NCBI GenBank assembly: GCA_937892655.1
Contig: CALBJC010000073.1
Coordinates: 1-38,477 of the forward strand
Direction of reading: 5' to 3'
DNA length: 38,477 nucleotides
Source of the DNA: an uncultured Clostridia bacterium
GTDB taxonomy: Bacteria; Bacillota; Clostridia; Oscillospirales; Ruminococcaceae
Shown here: in pieces, positions 24,323 through 31,190 of the stretch
Position numbering within the stretch: the first letter of the stretch is position 1
How the letters are laid out: each line of letters opens with the position of its first letter
Translations under genes and position numbers: made by a program
The notes under the pieces: model-generated
Databases searched by the model: none
Told to the model about the DNA's origin: nothing
What the model saw: the letters and a program-made list of their open reading frames with translations, nothing else

Positions 24323-25438
24323 TTATATAAAAATTACAGTAAAAACTACCAAAACAATCGCTATTGAAAAGTTTACGCCCAAAAATTTAAGAAGATAGCT
24401 TTTTGAGTCAGCGCCCTTTGCCTTTGAGTAGATTTTAAGTGAGATAAGGCTTGCCAGAGAGGCGATAGGAGTACCAAGACCACCTATGTTTACGCCCTGC
24501 AAAAGTGAAACGCCATTTTCGGTAAAGCCTGATAACAGGCATGCCGCAGGCACGTTTGAGATAACCTGAGATGCTAAGAAGGCTACAAAAAGCTCACGCT
24601 TTTCAATGGCGTTTTGCAAGAATGTGCTTACAGCGTCAATCCTTGCGATGTTGCCAGAAAAGATGAAAAAGAATACAAAGGTTACAAGCAATGCCCAGTC
24701 AACCGATTTAATTGAGGTCGGCATAAAAAAGAGGGCTAGAAAGTAGCAGATAACGATACACCATTTGTGAGGCAGTATGTTAAATACTGATAAAAGGCAT
24801 ACGGCTATCATTATAACTGATACTATGAGCTTTGTTTTCTGAAGCTCAAATTCTGAGTCCATGTGGTCGGTAGGCAGTATATCGTCTTTTTTGGGGATTA
24901 AAGCAAGGGCCATAAACACTATGATGAAGGATAAAAAGCCAAGAGGCAGTATTGCCTTGAAAAATGATACTATCGACATATCGTAGTATTCATAAAGATA
25001 GATATTCTGCGGATTGCCGATAGGGGTGAGCATACTGCCGAGGTTTGCCGCAACAGTTTCAAGTATAACGACCATTGCAAGCGATTTTTCGTAGCCCTTT
25101 ACATCAAGAAGAATAAGCGTCAGCGGTACGAAGGTTAAAAGCGCTACATCGTTTGTTATTATCATTGAGGTAAAAAAGCATACCGTTACAAGCGCCATAG
25201 AGATTTTGAAGATGCTGACGTTTCCTGAAAGAAGTCTGTTTGAAATCGCCGTGAATGCGCCTGAAGCCTTTAAGCCGCCGACAGATAGCATCAAGCAGAA
25301 AAGCAGAATCAAAGTATTGAAATCTATGTAGCCTATATACTGTTTATCGGGGGTTACAAAAAAGCAGGAGATTATGCAGGCGATACCTGAGATGCATAAA
25401 ACCGCCTGACTTTTGAAAAACGAGAGTATTTTATTCAT
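24323..25438 (-). CDS. Anion-transporter-like permease (ArsB/NhaD/SLC13 superfamily)
   Basis: This 371-residue protein has about ten to eleven hydrophobic segments and belongs to the ion-transporter superfamily that includes ArsB, NhaD and SLC13 carriers. Supporting motifs are the re-entrant-like TNDVALLTFVPLTL and ANLGSMLTPIGNPQNIYLY in the first half and VISNVPAACLLSGF with the GLGTPIASLASLIS loop in the second, the usual two-fold repeat. The substrate cannot be told from sequence. I start at ATG 25438, where AAAAGGAA is correctly placed; a longer frame from 25480 has no ribosome binding site. A divergent MarR regulator next door suggests inducible export or uptake. No strong terminator follows. 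Confidence 0.8.
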   Translation of the reverse strand: MNKILSFFKSQAVLCISGIACIISCFFVTPDKQYIGYIDFNTLILLFCLMLSVGGLKASGAFTAISNRLLSGNVSIFKISMALVTVCFFTSMIITNDVALLTFVPLTLILLDVKGYEKSLAMVVILETVAANLGSMLTPIGNPQNIYLYEYYDMSIVSFFKAILPLGFLSFIIVFMALALIPKKDDILPTDHMDSEFELQKTKLIVSVIMIAVCLLSVFNILPHKWCIVICYFLALFFMPTSIKSVDWALLVTFVFFFIFSGNIARIDAVSTFLQNAIEKRELFVAFLASQVISNVPAACLLSGFTENGVSLLQGVNIGGLGTPIASLASLISLKIYSKAKGADSKSYLLKFLGVNFSIAIVLVVFTVIFI

Positions 25439-25470
25439 TGTAAAAATTCCTTTTCTTATCAGATAGAATA

Positions 25471-25499
25471 ATTTTACCACACAAGAATATATTTTTCAA
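25471..25499 (-). promoter_or_regulatory. Promoter of the permease gene
   Basis: On the minus strand TTGAAA (25494-25499) and TAAAAT (25471-25476) are 17 bases apart and the -10 is preceded by TGG. It lies 33 bases before the ATG. Its -35 is 32 bases from that of the divergent MarR gene. Confidence 0.78.
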
Positions 25500-25516
25500 C
25501 GATTTTAATAAGAGTG

Positions 25517-25529
25517 TTAAATAGTTTAA
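25517..25529. promoter_or_regulatory. Candidate MarR operator between divergent promoters
   Basis: TTAAA-TAG-TTTAA is a perfect 5-bp inverted repeat between the permease -35 (25494-25499) and the MarR -35 (25531-25536). MarR regulators bind short palindromes in such divergent regions and repress both genes. The repeat is AT-rich and short, so chance is possible. Confidence 0.4.
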
Positions 25530-25530
25530 G

Positions 25531-25559
25531 TTGAATTTATTTTTCTTCTGTAATATGTT
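25531..25559 (+). promoter_or_regulatory. Candidate promoter of the MarR gene
   Basis: TTGAAT (25531-25536) and TATGTT (25554-25559) are separated by 17 bases, 38 bases before the chosen ATG. The -10 is a weak match, consistent with low expression of a regulator. Confidence 0.5.
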
Positions 25560-25596
25560 AGCATCAGGTAATATTTTATGGAAGCGGGAGAAATTT

Positions 25597-26013
25597 ATGG
25601 CAACTCAGATTCTTGACACACTTGCAAAAATCAGCAAAACATATAAAAACGCTATTCCTTACAAAAAATACAATCTCAGCGAAAATGAGTATAAGGTTTT
25701 AAGCGCGCTTTATGAGCTTGGCGCTGTAAACTCATTTGCATATCTCAAAGAGAAGGTAAAGCTTCACGATTCTCAGATAAGCGTTCTGCTTTCAGGTCTT
25801 AATACAAAGGGCTTTGTTGTAAGAAAGAAAAGCGACAATGACCGCAGATCTGTTGATATGAAGATAACCGAAGAGGGCGCGCAGGCTATGCACAGCCTGA
25901 AGGCAGAAATGGAAGCGCTCGAAGAAAAGCTTACAAAGCTTCTGGGTGAAGAAAACGCAGCTCAGTACATAGAGCTTTCAAATACTCTTTCAAAGGCATT
26001 CAAAACAAAATAA
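25597..26013 (+). CDS. MarR-family transcriptional regulator
   Basis: This 138-residue protein has the MarR winged helix: LSENEYKVLSALYELGAVNS, then FAYLKEKVKLHDSQISVLLSG as the recognition region, then the wing GFVVRKKSDNDRRSVDMKITEEG with the typical DxRS motif at about residues 80-95. The C-terminal helix (EALEEKLTKLLGEENAAQY) would dimerise. The start is ATG 25597 after GCGGGAG; the upstream hydrophobic extension from 25531 has no ribosome binding site. It is divergent from the permease at 24323-25438, its most likely target. The ligand is unknown. A strong terminator follows. Confidence 0.88.
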   Translation: MATQILDTLAKISKTYKNAIPYKKYNLSENEYKVLSALYELGAVNSFAYLKEKVKLHDSQISVLLSGLNTKGFVVRKKSDNDRRSVDMKITEEGAQAMHSLKAEMEALEEKLTKLLGEENAAQYIELSNTLSKAFKTK

Positions 26014-26023
26014 GTAAAATTTT

Positions 26024-26051
26024 GCCGACAGCAAGAGCTGTCGGCTTTTTT
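26024..26051 (+). terminator. Terminator after the MarR gene
   Basis: GCCGACAGC-AAGA-GCTGTCGGC is a nine-bp perfect stem followed by six T's, 10 bases after the MarR stop. The next promoter (TTGACT at 26053) begins immediately afterwards. Confidence 0.94.
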
Positions 26052-26052
26052 G

Positions 26053-26081
26053 TTGACTAAAATGGATATGTATGGTAAAAT
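26053..26081 (+). promoter_or_regulatory. Promoter of the DUF3592-like gene
   Basis: TTGACT (26053-26058) and TAAAAT (26076-26081) are 17 bases apart with TGG before the -10. It begins one base after the T-run of the preceding terminator. The ATG follows 45 bases later after GGAGGAG. Confidence 0.8.
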
Positions 26082-26126
26082 CATAGCGTAAAAGCAAATA
26101 CTTTTATTGTAAGGAGGAGAAGAAAA

Positions 26127-26594
26127 ATGGGCTTTCGTTTTAACAGCGAGCCTTTGAGCGCTGTCAGGGGAGATGTAAGGAGAATCAAAGCAACCTGCCT
26201 TTTGTCTGTAATTATTGCGGTGCTTTTTCTCGGGTTTTATGTTTATTCTGAGATAGAGGCGGCAAACTCTGTTGAGATAAGGGCGACCGTTGAGGATATG
26301 GAGGTAAGGGGTGGTCGCCGCCGAAACGGAAGATCAACTCAGACAGTATACTATACTCTGAGCTATGAGTATGAGGGGCAGAGCTACACCGCTAAGATTG
26401 AGAACGAAAACGTCTTTGAAAACTGGCGAGTGGGCTACAGGGTAAAGGTGAATTTGAACCCTAAAAAGCCTGACAGACCGTTTGTAAAGGAAAGAAAGTT
26501 TGTGATTCTGGCAGGTGCGGCAGTTTTTGCGCTTGCGGCAGGAGTGCAATACAAAAGGCTCAGAAGAGTAAAGGATAATGAGATAGTAAAATAG
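26127..26594 (+). CDS. DUF3592-like two-helix membrane protein
   Basis: This 155-residue protein has two predicted membrane helices, at about residues 24-40 and 125-141, flanking a region of about 80 residues predicted as beta-strands. The pattern TVEDMEV, then YTLSYEYEGQSYTAKIENEN, then GYRVKVNLNPKKPDRPFV matches DUF3592 proteins, where the loop is likely outside the membrane and function is unknown. A basic insertion (RGGRRRNGRS) lies in the loop. It is monocistronic with its own promoter and a shared bidirectional terminator. Confidence is moderate for the family and none for function. Confidence 0.7.
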   Translation: MGFRFNSEPLSAVRGDVRRIKATCLLSVIIAVLFLGFYVYSEIEAANSVEIRATVEDMEVRGGRRRNGRSTQTVYYTLSYEYEGQSYTAKIENENVFENWRVGYRVKVNLNPKKPDRPFVKERKFVILAGAAVFALAAGVQYKRLRRVKDNEIVK

Positions 26595-26602
26595 GAAAGT
26601 AA

Positions 26603-26629
26603 AAAAGCCGTCTTAACAAGACGGCTTTT
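26603..26629. terminator. Bidirectional terminator between convergent genes
   Basis: AAAAGCCGTCTT and AAGACGGCTTTT form a 12-bp stem with a three-base loop. The A/T flanks supply a T-run in both directions, serving the DUF3592-like gene on the plus strand and the dGTPase-like gene on the minus strand, which ends 10 bases away. Confidence 0.9.
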
Positions 26630-26638
26630 AATGTTTTA

Positions 26639-27829
26639 TTATTTGTCAAAGTATCCCTTGTATTTGATCGTGAGCGCGCTTTGCGGGAAAAGATGATGAT
26701 GAAGGTCGATGAAATAATCATCTGTCATACTCGCGATATAGTCAACAACTATCTGATTTTTTTCGGTTTCAGAGTATGGTGTCTGGCGCTTGTAGTGGGA
26801 GCTTTCGATGATTTTTATGTGGTGAGTGAAAACAGGCGATGACTGATCTTGGCTTTCAAGGTCTGCCAAAAGCCTTTGATAGACATCGCGCATCATAGGC
26901 TTTACGACGTTGTCGAGTGTCTGACATAGCTCAGGGCGCTTGTAGATTGAATCGTAGTTGTCAGCCTTCAATTTAACAAGAGCATCAAAATGCTCTGAGT
27001 CCATTTTGATGTAATCCTTGCCGTAGCTGTTTTCGATTATGTTTACTGTCAGATTGTTGATAATTTCAGCGTTATTGCTTCCTATAGGGCTGTGAAAGCT
27101 GCTGTTGTCAGCAAGGCTTGCTCGCTGTGCGTCCTGGCGGTCCTTGCCGAGATATGCGATAATATCTGAAATCCTCACAACGCAGCCCTCAAGGGTACAA
27201 GGGGTCAGCTTTAAATTGTTTTCTTTATCAATATAGCAGCTTTCTATCTGCCTGTCATATTCATCAAAGCTCAAAAGCGGCTTCGGACGGTATTGTGATA
27301 GCTCAAGCTCGCCGTTATGGGCGGCAATACCGTTTAAGGTCTGTAAGGAGATATTGAGAGTGAAGATGCCGTCTAAAACCCTTACCGAGTGGATATTGTG
27401 AGAAAAATGTCTTTCTTTGTGTTCATAGAAAAGCTCGTCAAGATATCTTTCGCCTGCGTGACCAAAAGGGGTATGCCCGATATCGTGACCTAAAGCTATA
27501 GCTTCAATAAGGTCAAGATTCAAACCGAGAGCTTTACCTATCGTTCTTGCAATTCTTGAAACAAGCTGAATATGCAGCATCCTTCTTGTAATATCATCAT
27601 TTTTATAAAAGGAGAATACCTGAGTTTTGTCGGCGTAGCGGTTGTAATACGGACAATTTATGATTTTATCTGCATCTACAACAAACGGCGGACGGATAAG
27701 GGTAACTGCAGGGCTGTCATATCTGCGTATTTCGTTTTGGTCGTCAAACGCAAGCTGTAAATTTCTGTTTGCTTGTCTGTCGGATAAAATCTGATTTTCA
27801 ACTCTTTGTGTCAGATGCTCATAAGCCAT
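26639..27829 (-). CDS. dgt: Deoxyguanosinetriphosphate triphosphohydrolase-like HD protein
   Basis: This 396-residue HD-domain protein resembles dGTPases, which cleave dNTPs to nucleoside and triphosphate and help balance the dNTP pool. Metal-binding residues are the His in MLHIQLVSRIARTIGKAL (about residue 86), HD at 115-116 in ALGHDIGHTPFGHAGE, and a later Asp in VRISDIIAYLGKD. The N-terminal RRYDSP and Tyr-rich region with FSFYKND is also typical. Start ATG 27829 follows AAAGGAGG; a longer frame to 27865 runs through the promoter. The substrate may be dGTP or other dNTPs, as homologues vary. Confidence 0.88.
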   Translation of the reverse strand: MAYEHLTQRVENQILSDRQANRNLQLAFDDQNEIRRYDSPAVTLIRPPFVVDADKIINCPYYNRYADKTQVFSFYKNDDITRRMLHIQLVSRIARTIGKALGLNLDLIEAIALGHDIGHTPFGHAGERYLDELFYEHKERHFSHNIHSVRVLDGIFTLNISLQTLNGIAAHNGELELSQYRPKPLLSFDEYDRQIESCYIDKENNLKLTPCTLEGCVVRISDIIAYLGKDRQDAQRASLADNSSFHSPIGSNNAEIINNLTVNIIENSYGKDYIKMDSEHFDALVKLKADNYDSIYKRPELCQTLDNVVKPMMRDVYQRLLADLESQDQSSPVFTHHIKIIESSHYKRQTPYSETEKNQIVVDYIASMTDDYFIDLHHHLFPQSALTIKYKGYFDK

Positions 27830-27853
27830 AACAAAAACCTCCTTTATAAAGTG

Positions 27854-27882
27854 ATTATACCACAAAATGAAACAAACCGCAA
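27854..27882 (-). promoter_or_regulatory. Promoter of the dGTPase-like gene
   Basis: On the minus strand TTGCGG (27877-27882) and TATAAT (27854-27859) are 17 bases apart, with TGG before the -10. The ATG is only 25 bases from the -10, so the leader is short. The -35 lies within the downstream arm of the upstream gene's terminator hairpin. Confidence 0.75.
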
Positions 27883-27903
27883 GGCAAGGGCTTTTGCGGT
27901 TTG
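27873..27903 (-). terminator. Terminator of the phosphatase gene, overlapping the next promoter
   Basis: CAAACCGCAA (27873-27882) and TTGCGGTTTG (27894-27903) form a perfect 10-bp stem with an 11-base loop. On the minus strand it starts four bases after the phosphatase stop and is followed by TTTCATTTTG. The stem shares its distal arm with the -35 of the dGTPase-like gene. Confidence 0.8.
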
Positions 27904-27906
27904 TTT

Positions 27907-28608
27907 TTATATATAGTATTCTTTCATATCATCAAGACAAAGGCAAGCCAGGCGCCCCTCTTCAAAGCAGGCTCCGCAGTCAATCAAAATGTTGTTGAAA
28001 GATTTATAGATTTCGGGCTTATCGTGGTAATATAAAACCGGAGTATGCCCCCATATTACATAGATGTTTTTTTCAGGATAGTATTTTCTGTAAGGGTCAG
28101 CCCTGTCCATCAAAAGCTCCTGCGCTGTGTAATGCAAAAGCGGCTTTTTGATGTCAAAGCCTGAAAGCCCTGCGTGTACTAAAACGAATGATCTGTCGCC
28201 GACATCTACAGTTTCGTAATATGGCAGGTCGCCCAGATACTCTAAAACCGCCTCTTTCTGTTCAGCTGACAGCTTCTGATATCCTGCAAGCGTAGGCTTG
28301 CCGCCGTTTTCCATCCATTCTAAAAACTCTTCTAAAATATCGGTATCGGTGATTTTTGAGATGCTTTCCTCGGTAATCTCTGTATCAAGCTGATACAAAA
28401 CATCGAGCATCAGAAGCTCGTGGTTACCCATTGTTGCAAAAACGTTGGGACGGGCCATAACATCGAGCACGACCTCTAAAGGCTTATCCCCTCGGTCAAC
28501 CATATCGCCGAGGATAAAAAGGGTATCGCTGTCAGAAAAATTTATAATCGAGAGCATTTTTATAAACTTTGAGTATTCGCCGTGAATATCGCTCATAACA
28601 TAGGTCAT
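27907..28608 (-). CDS. PPP-family metallophosphatase (serine/threonine phosphatase-like)
   Basis: This 233-residue protein has all the metal-binding motifs of the PPP metallophosphoesterase family: SDIHGEY (residues 6-12), GDMVDRGD (34-41), GNHE (61-64), VHAGLSG and WGHTP. Such small bacterial enzymes act on phosphoproteins, on diadenosine tetraphosphate (ApaH or PrpE) or both; I cannot choose between them. The start ATG 28608 has AAAGGAG upstream; an earlier in-frame start at 28635 does not. It lies 34 bases past the tRNA-Leu terminator on the same strand, so it has very little room for a promoter. Confidence 0.88.
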   Translation of the reverse strand: MTYVMSDIHGEYSKFIKMLSIINFSDSDTLFILGDMVDRGDKPLEVVLDVMARPNVFATMGNHELLMLDVLYQLDTEITEESISKITDTDILEEFLEWMENGGKPTLAGYQKLSAEQKEAVLEYLGDLPYYETVDVGDRSFVLVHAGLSGFDIKKPLLHYTAQELLMDRADPYRKYYPEKNIYVIWGHTPVLYYHDKPEIYKSFNNILIDCGACFEEGRLACLCLDDMKEYYI

Positions 28609-28641
28609 AGGTTGCTCCTTTGGAATGATTATCAAAAAATA

Positions 28642-28675
28642 AAAAACTCACAAAACCGAAGTCTTGTGAGTTTTT
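28642..28675 (-). terminator. Terminator of tRNA-Leu with UUCG tetraloop
   Basis: On the minus strand AAAAACTCACAAGAC-TTCG-GTTTTGTGAGTTTTT forms a 15-bp stem with one G-U pair and a UUCG loop, followed by TATTTTTTG. It begins three bases after the CCA end of tRNA-Leu. This is one of the strongest terminators in the window. Confidence 0.93.
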
Positions 28676-28678
28676 GCT

Positions 28679-28762
28679 TGGTGCGGCAAATGGGACTTGA
28701 ACCCATACGTCAAGGACACACGCCCCTCAAACGTGCCTGTCTGCCTATTCCAGCACTGCCGC
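28679..28762 (-). tRNA. tRNA-Leu (anticodon GAG)
   Basis: This 84-base class II tRNA reads codons CUC and CUU. The acceptor stem pairs GCGGCAG with TTGCCGC (last pair G-U), and the discriminator A and CCA end are encoded. The anticodon stem is CACGT/GCGTG around the loop TTGAGGG, giving anticodon GAG. A long variable arm and a GGTTCAAGTCC T-arm fit tRNA-Leu. It is a single-gene transcript with a consensus promoter and UUCG terminator. Confidence 0.95.
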
Positions 28763-28778
28763 TTGTTTCAGCTTAATT

Positions 28779-28807
28779 ATTATAACACCTATTCAGAGGC
28801 TTGTCAA
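28779..28807 (-). promoter_or_regulatory. Consensus promoter of tRNA-Leu
   Basis: On the minus strand TTGACA (28802-28807) and TATAAT (28779-28784) are exactly consensus, 17 bases apart, with TGT before the -10. The mature 5' end is 17 bases after the -10, so the leader is about 10 bases. Such a perfect match suits a stable RNA gene. Confidence 0.95.
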
Positions 28808-28909
28808 TACTTAAATTTCAACTTTTTATTTTTTGACGATTTAAACAATTTATTAAAGTGAGTGTTGTTACTCTTTTGACATTATGCAAAATGAAACGGG
28901 GTAATAAAC

Positions 28910-28959
28910 GCCTTAAAAAATACACGCATTGTTTACATCAAAAGTAGCGCGTTTAAGGC
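28910..28959. promoter_or_regulatory. Inverted repeat upstream of fhs promoter
   Basis: GCCTTAAA (28910-28917) and TTTAAGGC (28952-28959) form a perfect 8-bp dyad with a 34-base interval, ending nine bases before the fhs -35. The interval itself has smaller complementary pieces (CACGC and GCGCG). No T-run follows on either strand. It could be an operator pair or a relic of a small RNA; neither is proven. Confidence 0.4.
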
Positions 28960-28967
28960 ATTTATGC

Positions 28968-28996
28968 TTGCTTTTAGAATAAATGTGTGGTATACT
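28968..28996 (+). promoter_or_regulatory. Promoter of fhs
   Basis: TTGCTT (28968-28973) and TATACT (28991-28996) are 17 bases apart with TGG before the -10. The ATG is 45 bases downstream, leaving a leader of about 38 bases, too short for a tetrahydrofolate riboswitch. Confidence 0.75.
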
Positions 28997-29041
28997 TATT
29001 TTGTATTTATTTGCATTAAAATTTAAAATGAGGTGTTATGT

Positions 29042-30718
29042 ATGCTTACAGATATCGAAATTGCTCAGAATGCGCAAATGAAAAAGATTGATGAGATCGC
29101 AAAGAATCTCGGTATTGATTATGAGGATATTGAGCCTTATGGTCATTACAAGGCAAAGCTTTCAGAAGCTCTTTTCAAAAAGCTTGAAGATAAGCCTGAC
29201 GGTAAGCTTATCTTAGTTACTGCTATAAACCCTACTCCTGCGGGTGAGGGTAAAACTACTATCTCATGCGGTCTTGCTCAGGCTATGCACAAAATCGGCA
29301 AGAATGCAGTGCTCGCACTTCGCGAGCCATCTTTGGGCCCTGTATTTGGTATCAAGGGCGGCGCTGCAGGCGGCGGCTATGCACAGGTTGTACCAATGGA
29401 GGACATAAACCTTCACTTTACAGGCGATATGCACGCTATTACTGCGGCTAACAACCTTCTGTGCGCTTTGATAGATAACCACATTCAGCAGGGTAACGCT
29501 CTTGGCATCGACCAGAGAAGAATTCTCTTCAAGAGATGTATGGATATGAACGACAGAGCACTTCGTTTTACAATGTGCGGTCTTGGCGGTAAGATAAACG
29601 GCGTTCCTAGAGAAGACGGCTTCCAGATTACTGTTGCTTCAGAAATTATGGCTATTTTGTGCCTTGCATCCGACCTTGCAGACTTAAAGGCAAGACTTGA
29701 GAGAATTTTAGTCGGCTATACTTATGACGGTAAGCCTGTATTTGCAAAAGACCTCGGCGGCTGTGGCGCTATGACAGCACTTTTAAAGGACGCTCTCAAG
29801 CCAAACCTCGTTCAGACACTCGAGAACACTCCTGCTATTATGCATGGCGGCCCGTTTGCAAACATTGCTCACGGCTGTAACTCAGTAAGAGCTACAAAGC
29901 TTGCATTGAAGCTTGGTGACTATACTATTACAGAAGCAGGCTTCGGCTCAGACCTCGGCGCTGAAAAGTTCTTTGATATCAAGTGCCGTTTTGCAGGACT
30001 TAAGCCTTCATGCGTTGTACTTGTTGCTACAATCAGAGCGCTCAAGTATAATGGCGGTATTCCAAAGACAGAGCTTACAGCTGAAAACGTTGAGGCTCTT
30101 GAAAAGGGTATTGTAAACTTAAAGACTCATATTGAAAATATGAAGAAGTTCGGCATTCCTGTTGTAGTTGCTATCAACCGCTTCCATACAGATACAGAGG
30201 CTGAAATCGCTGTTGTTAAGCGCGTTTGCGGTGGTATGGGCGTTGAAGTTTCACTCGCTGAAATCTTTGCTAAGGGCGGCGAAGGCGGCACAGATTTAGC
30301 TCAGAAGGTATGCGATACAATTGAAAGAGAAGATGGCGCTGAGAATTTTGCTCCGATCTATGACGAAAAGCTTTCTATCGAAGAAAAGCTGAATGTTATT
30401 GCCAGGGAAATCTACAGAGCAGACGGCGTTGTATTTACAGCTCAGGCTCTCAAGGCTATCAAGGAAATTACAGACCTTGGTTTTGATAAGATTCCTGTAT
30501 GCGTTGCAAAGACTCAGTATTCATTATCTGATGACCCTGCAAAGCTCGGCAAGCCTGAAAACTTCAAGATTACTGTAAGAGATGTTCGCCTTTCTGCTGG
30601 TGCAGGCTTTGTAGTAGCGCTCACAGGCGATATTATGACAATGCCTGGATTGCCAAAGGTACCTGCTGCTGAAAAGATCGACTGCGATAACGATGGCAAC
30701 ATTTCAGGACTTTTCTGA
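29042..30718 (+). CDS. fhs: Formate-tetrahydrofolate ligase
   Basis: Formate-tetrahydrofolate ligase (558 residues) makes 10-formyl-THF from formate, ATP and THF, feeding purine and formyl-Met synthesis, or the methyl branch of the Wood-Ljungdahl pathway in acetogens. The P-loop-like TPAGEGKTTISCGLAQAM lies at about residues 61-79, and EPSLGPVFGIKGGAAGGGY and NIAHGCNSVRATKLAL follow, all diagnostic. The end DGNISGLF is also typical. The start is ATG 29042, with GAGGTG six bases upstream; GTG 29033 overlaps that site. Full length. A possible partner for THF metabolism is the methyltransferase-like gene at 36182. Confidence 0.97.
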   Translation: MLTDIEIAQNAQMKKIDEIAKNLGIDYEDIEPYGHYKAKLSEALFKKLEDKPDGKLILVTAINPTPAGEGKTTISCGLAQAMHKIGKNAVLALREPSLGPVFGIKGGAAGGGYAQVVPMEDINLHFTGDMHAITAANNLLCALIDNHIQQGNALGIDQRRILFKRCMDMNDRALRFTMCGLGGKINGVPREDGFQITVASEIMAILCLASDLADLKARLERILVGYTYDGKPVFAKDLGGCGAMTALLKDALKPNLVQTLENTPAIMHGGPFANIAHGCNSVRATKLALKLGDYTITEAGFGSDLGAEKFFDIKCRFAGLKPSCVVLVATIRALKYNGGIPKTELTAENVEALEKGIVNLKTHIENMKKFGIPVVVAINRFHTDTEAEIAVVKRVCGGMGVEVSLAEIFAKGGEGGTDLAQKVCDTIEREDGAENFAPIYDEKLSIEEKLNVIAREIYRADGVVFTAQALKAIKEITDLGFDKIPVCVAKTQYSLSDDPAKLGKPENFKITVRDVRLSAGAGFVVALTGDIMTMPGLPKVPAAEKIDCDNDGNISGLF

Positions 30719-30734
30719 TAAAGGAATTTTTAAT

Positions 30735-31190
30735 GTGAAAACAACTTATATTACAACATCGCCCGAACAGACTATCTCGCTTGCTACAAAAGCGGGGGAG
30801 AGAATTAAAAGCGGTGATGTTATAGCCTATAAAGGCTCGATGGGTGCAGGCAAGACTACCTTTACAAGAGGGCTTGCTATCGGTATGGGGCTTGGCGATA
30901 AGGTTACATCGCCTACCTTTGCGCTCGTTAATGAATATAAAGAAGGCTCAAAAACGCTTGCTCACTTTGATATGTACCGCATATCATCCTCTGACGAGCT
31001 TGATGTTACGGGCTTTTACGATTATATCGATATGGGTGCGGCGGTTGCTGTTGAGTGGTCTGAAAATGTCATTGACGGCTTTGATGACGGCTACATAACC
31101 ATAACCATAAACCGCATTGATGAAAACACCCGCGAGATAACCTTTGAAACTGTGAATGGAGATGACCGCTTTGCTGATATTGGGGATTGA
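30735..31190 (+). CDS. tsaE: tRNA t6A biosynthesis ATPase TsaE
   Basis: TsaE (151 residues) is the ATPase of the TsaBDE complex that makes N6-threonylcarbamoyladenosine at tRNA position 37. The P-loop GSMGAGKTT is at residues 34-42, followed by VTSPTFALVNEY and HFDMYRI, which are family hallmarks, and VAVEWSENV. I choose GTG 30735: AAGGAA is well spaced and the N-terminus then has usual length. An upstream in-frame ATG at 30693 lies inside fhs. It lies 16 bases after fhs and overlaps the start of tsaB. Confidence 0.93.
   Translation: MKTTYITTSPEQTISLATKAGERIKSGDVIAYKGSMGAGKTTFTRGLAIGMGLGDKVTSPTFALVNEYKEGSKTLAHFDMYRISSSDELDVTGFYDYIDMGAAVAVEWSENVIDGFDDGYITITINRIDENTREITFETVNGDDRFADIGD

Noticed and set aside
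28997..29041. Tetrahydrofolate riboswitch in front of fhs
   Set aside because: The predicted leader is only about 38 to 45 bases, too short for the class I or II THF aptamer, and none of the conserved bases could be recognised upstream.
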